Assembly (NCBI RefSeq): GCF_002868715.1
Contig: NZ_PKLZ01000013.1
Coordinates: forward strand, 1-64,000
Source of the DNA: Kineobactrum sediminis
GTDB taxonomy: Bacteria > Pseudomonadota > Gammaproteobacteria > Pseudomonadales > Halieaceae
Direction of reading: 5' to 3'
DNA length: 64,000 nt
In this document: piece by piece, positions 63,296-64,000 of the stretch
How positions within the stretch are numbered: the first letter of the stretch is position 1
Layout of the letters: each line of letters starts with the position of its first letter
Translations under genes and position numbers: made by a program
Notes under the pieces: model-generated
Database searches by the model: none
Told to the model about the DNA's origin: nothing
What the model saw: the letters and a program-made list of their open reading frames with translations, nothing else

Positions 63296-63754
63296 ATGAA
63301 ATTACGCTTTGTCTGTAGCACACACCGCAGTTGGCTAGAGTCTGATATCGGAGCGACCCAGGCTTGCTGGCTGAGTAGTTATAATCAGGCTCTTGGTTTG
63401 TCTAATGCGCTGGAAACAATCAAAGCGGTGAATTATGCCGGTTCTGCACTGGAAGCCGCTGAGCTGCTCATCTTCACCCATGGCCGGCATGGCGCGGGGG
63501 ACATTCAGCGTTTCATTGATTCCGCAGTGCTACTGTGCCACACCCTGAGCGGGATCGAGCAGCCGCGTCTGGTATGCGGCGTCATCGGTGGCTCTATTGC
63601 GCGGCTGCAGGAGTTAATGCTGCAAGGCATCGAGCGCACAACGGTGCTTCAGGGTTGCCAACGCCTGCTCACAGTGGCTGAGGAGTCGCCGTTGCAAAGC
63701 CAGGTGATTTCCCGCGGGGAGCTGACATTCCCGTCAATCCGGAACGTGCATTGA
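63296..63754 (+). CDS. Hypothetical protein, probably iron-regulated
   Basis: 152 aa from ATG 63296 with GGGAG upstream; the frame is open from 63233 but that region carries the Fur-box-like site. No signal peptide or membrane segment. Alternating hydrophobic strands and helices ('ALEAAELLIFTHGRHGAGDI', 'PRLVCGVIGGSIARLQELML'). The fold could be flavodoxin- or Rossmann-like but no family is recognised. Its function is unknown; the promoter suggests a role in iron stress. Confidence 0.6.
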   Translation: MKLRFVCSTHRSWLESDIGATQACWLSSYNQALGLSNALETIKAVNYAGSALEAAELLIFTHGRHGAGDIQRFIDSAVLLCHTLSGIEQPRLVCGVIGGSIARLQELMLQGIERTTVLQGCQRLLTVAEESPLQSQVISRGELTFPSIRNVH

Positions 63755-63879
63755 GGCAAAATCGCCACCGTCCTCATGCATGCAGCGGTGTAATACGTCA
63801 CCGCCCGTTTGCGCGTTGTAGTGACGTGGACGCAGCCGCTTGCACAATATGTGTTCAAGCTAAAGCGGCATCCCTCGCT

Positions 63880-64000
63880 TCAGCTCGACTGATAGGTCCT
63901 GCACATGGCGGAGGATTCCACTGAACCGACACTTATCTCATCGGCCTGGCATTCATAATCATCGTTGAACCGGCAGCCGGTAACCTTGCAGGCACCAACA
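63880..64000 (-). CDS. DUF1540-like small cysteine-rich protein, 5' end beyond window
   Basis: The last 39 residues are visible: 'VGACKVTGCRFNDDYECQAD' then 'EISVGSVESSAMCRTYQSS' and a stop. The pattern C..TGC..N....C.A..I.VG.........C.T matches DUF1540 domains, small metal-binding-like modules of unknown role. The 63755-63879 gap before it has nothing recognisable. Confidence 0.65.
   Translation of the reverse strand, partial: VGACKVTGCRFNDDYECQADEISVGSVESSAMCRTYQSS

Noticed and set aside
1-64000. CRISPR arrays, rRNA operons or a replication origin
   Set aside because: No regularly spaced repeats, rRNA-like stretches, DnaA-box clusters or plasmid replication genes were seen in the window.

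Overview
The window looks like a chromosome segment of a marine-type gammaproteobacterium. Large TonB-dependent receptors, a TPR-sulfotransferase, sodium:solute symporters and AmpG point to Cellvibrionales/Halieaceae-like bacteria, but this is inference and no rRNA or complete tRNA is present to anchor it. Codon and base usage shift along the window: moderate GC up to about 53 kb and visibly higher GC from about 54.7 to 62.2 kb.

Layout. (1) 1-9.3 kb: a carboxylic-acid catabolic cluster with a two-domain CaiB/BaiF CoA-transferase (cut by the left edge), a LacI-type regulator, an MFS transporter, a nitronate-monooxygenase-like flavoenzyme, an acyl-CoA ligase and a secreted metallo-beta-lactamase-fold hydrolase. 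Three promoters here share the same architecture: a LacI-type operator abutting the -35 box. (2) 9.54 and 52.26 kb: two identical 65-bp direct repeats containing the 3' half of an elongator tRNA-Met gene, plus a shorter third copy at 53.86 kb. They look like attachment-site scars of serially integrated islands and bracket about 42.7 kb. (3) 9.7-48.6 kb: a metabolic region. It holds two paralogous modules of sodium:solute symporter plus two-domain NTF2/SnoaL-like proteins (six such proteins in total), pyruvate dehydrogenase E1/E2 with an Lrp-type regulator, and a catabolic glycine operon (glyA-sdaA-gcvT-gcvH-gcvP) with a divergent LysR regulator. It also holds secreted hydrolases, a TonB receptor, a TPR-sulfotransferase, a bicupin, an HpcH-type aldolase, an alpha/beta hydrolase, a second LacI regulator, an HpsN/HisD-like dehydrogenase and an SDR. 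Six copies of a 13-bp motif (ACTNCGAATGCAA) lie at the 5' ends of these genes and define a putative LacI regulon. (4) 48.9-52.0 kb: a compact four-gene operon (winged-helix-like regulator, AbiEii-like nucleotidyltransferase, PP2C-like phosphatase, zinc-ribbon/deoxyribosyltransferase-like protein) behind a near-perfect 24-bp palindrome. This is the best candidate for an undescribed defence or toxin-antitoxin system. (5) 52.3-60.7 kb: a mobile-element graveyard with three higBA toxin-antitoxin pairs, two higB remnants, a truncated mazF/pemK-like toxin and a frameshifted tyrosine integrase, interleaved with a Wzz-like protein, a haloalkane dehalogenase, a GFA-family protein and an MFS transporter lacking a start codon. 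(6) 60.8-64 kb: AmpG-like transporter, RsuA-type pseudouridine synthase, a small ORF behind a Fur-box-like site, and the 3' end of a DUF1540-like gene.

How it may fit together (inference): the region-3 regulon would import a substrate through the TonB receptor and Na+ symporter, hydrolyse and oxidise it (hydrolases, HpsN-like dehydrogenase, SDR), and cleave a 2-keto acid by the HpcH-type aldolase. The glycine-serine-pyruvate route and the extra pyruvate dehydrogenase could then feed products into acetyl-CoA. The substrate and the role of the NTF2-like proteins are unknown.
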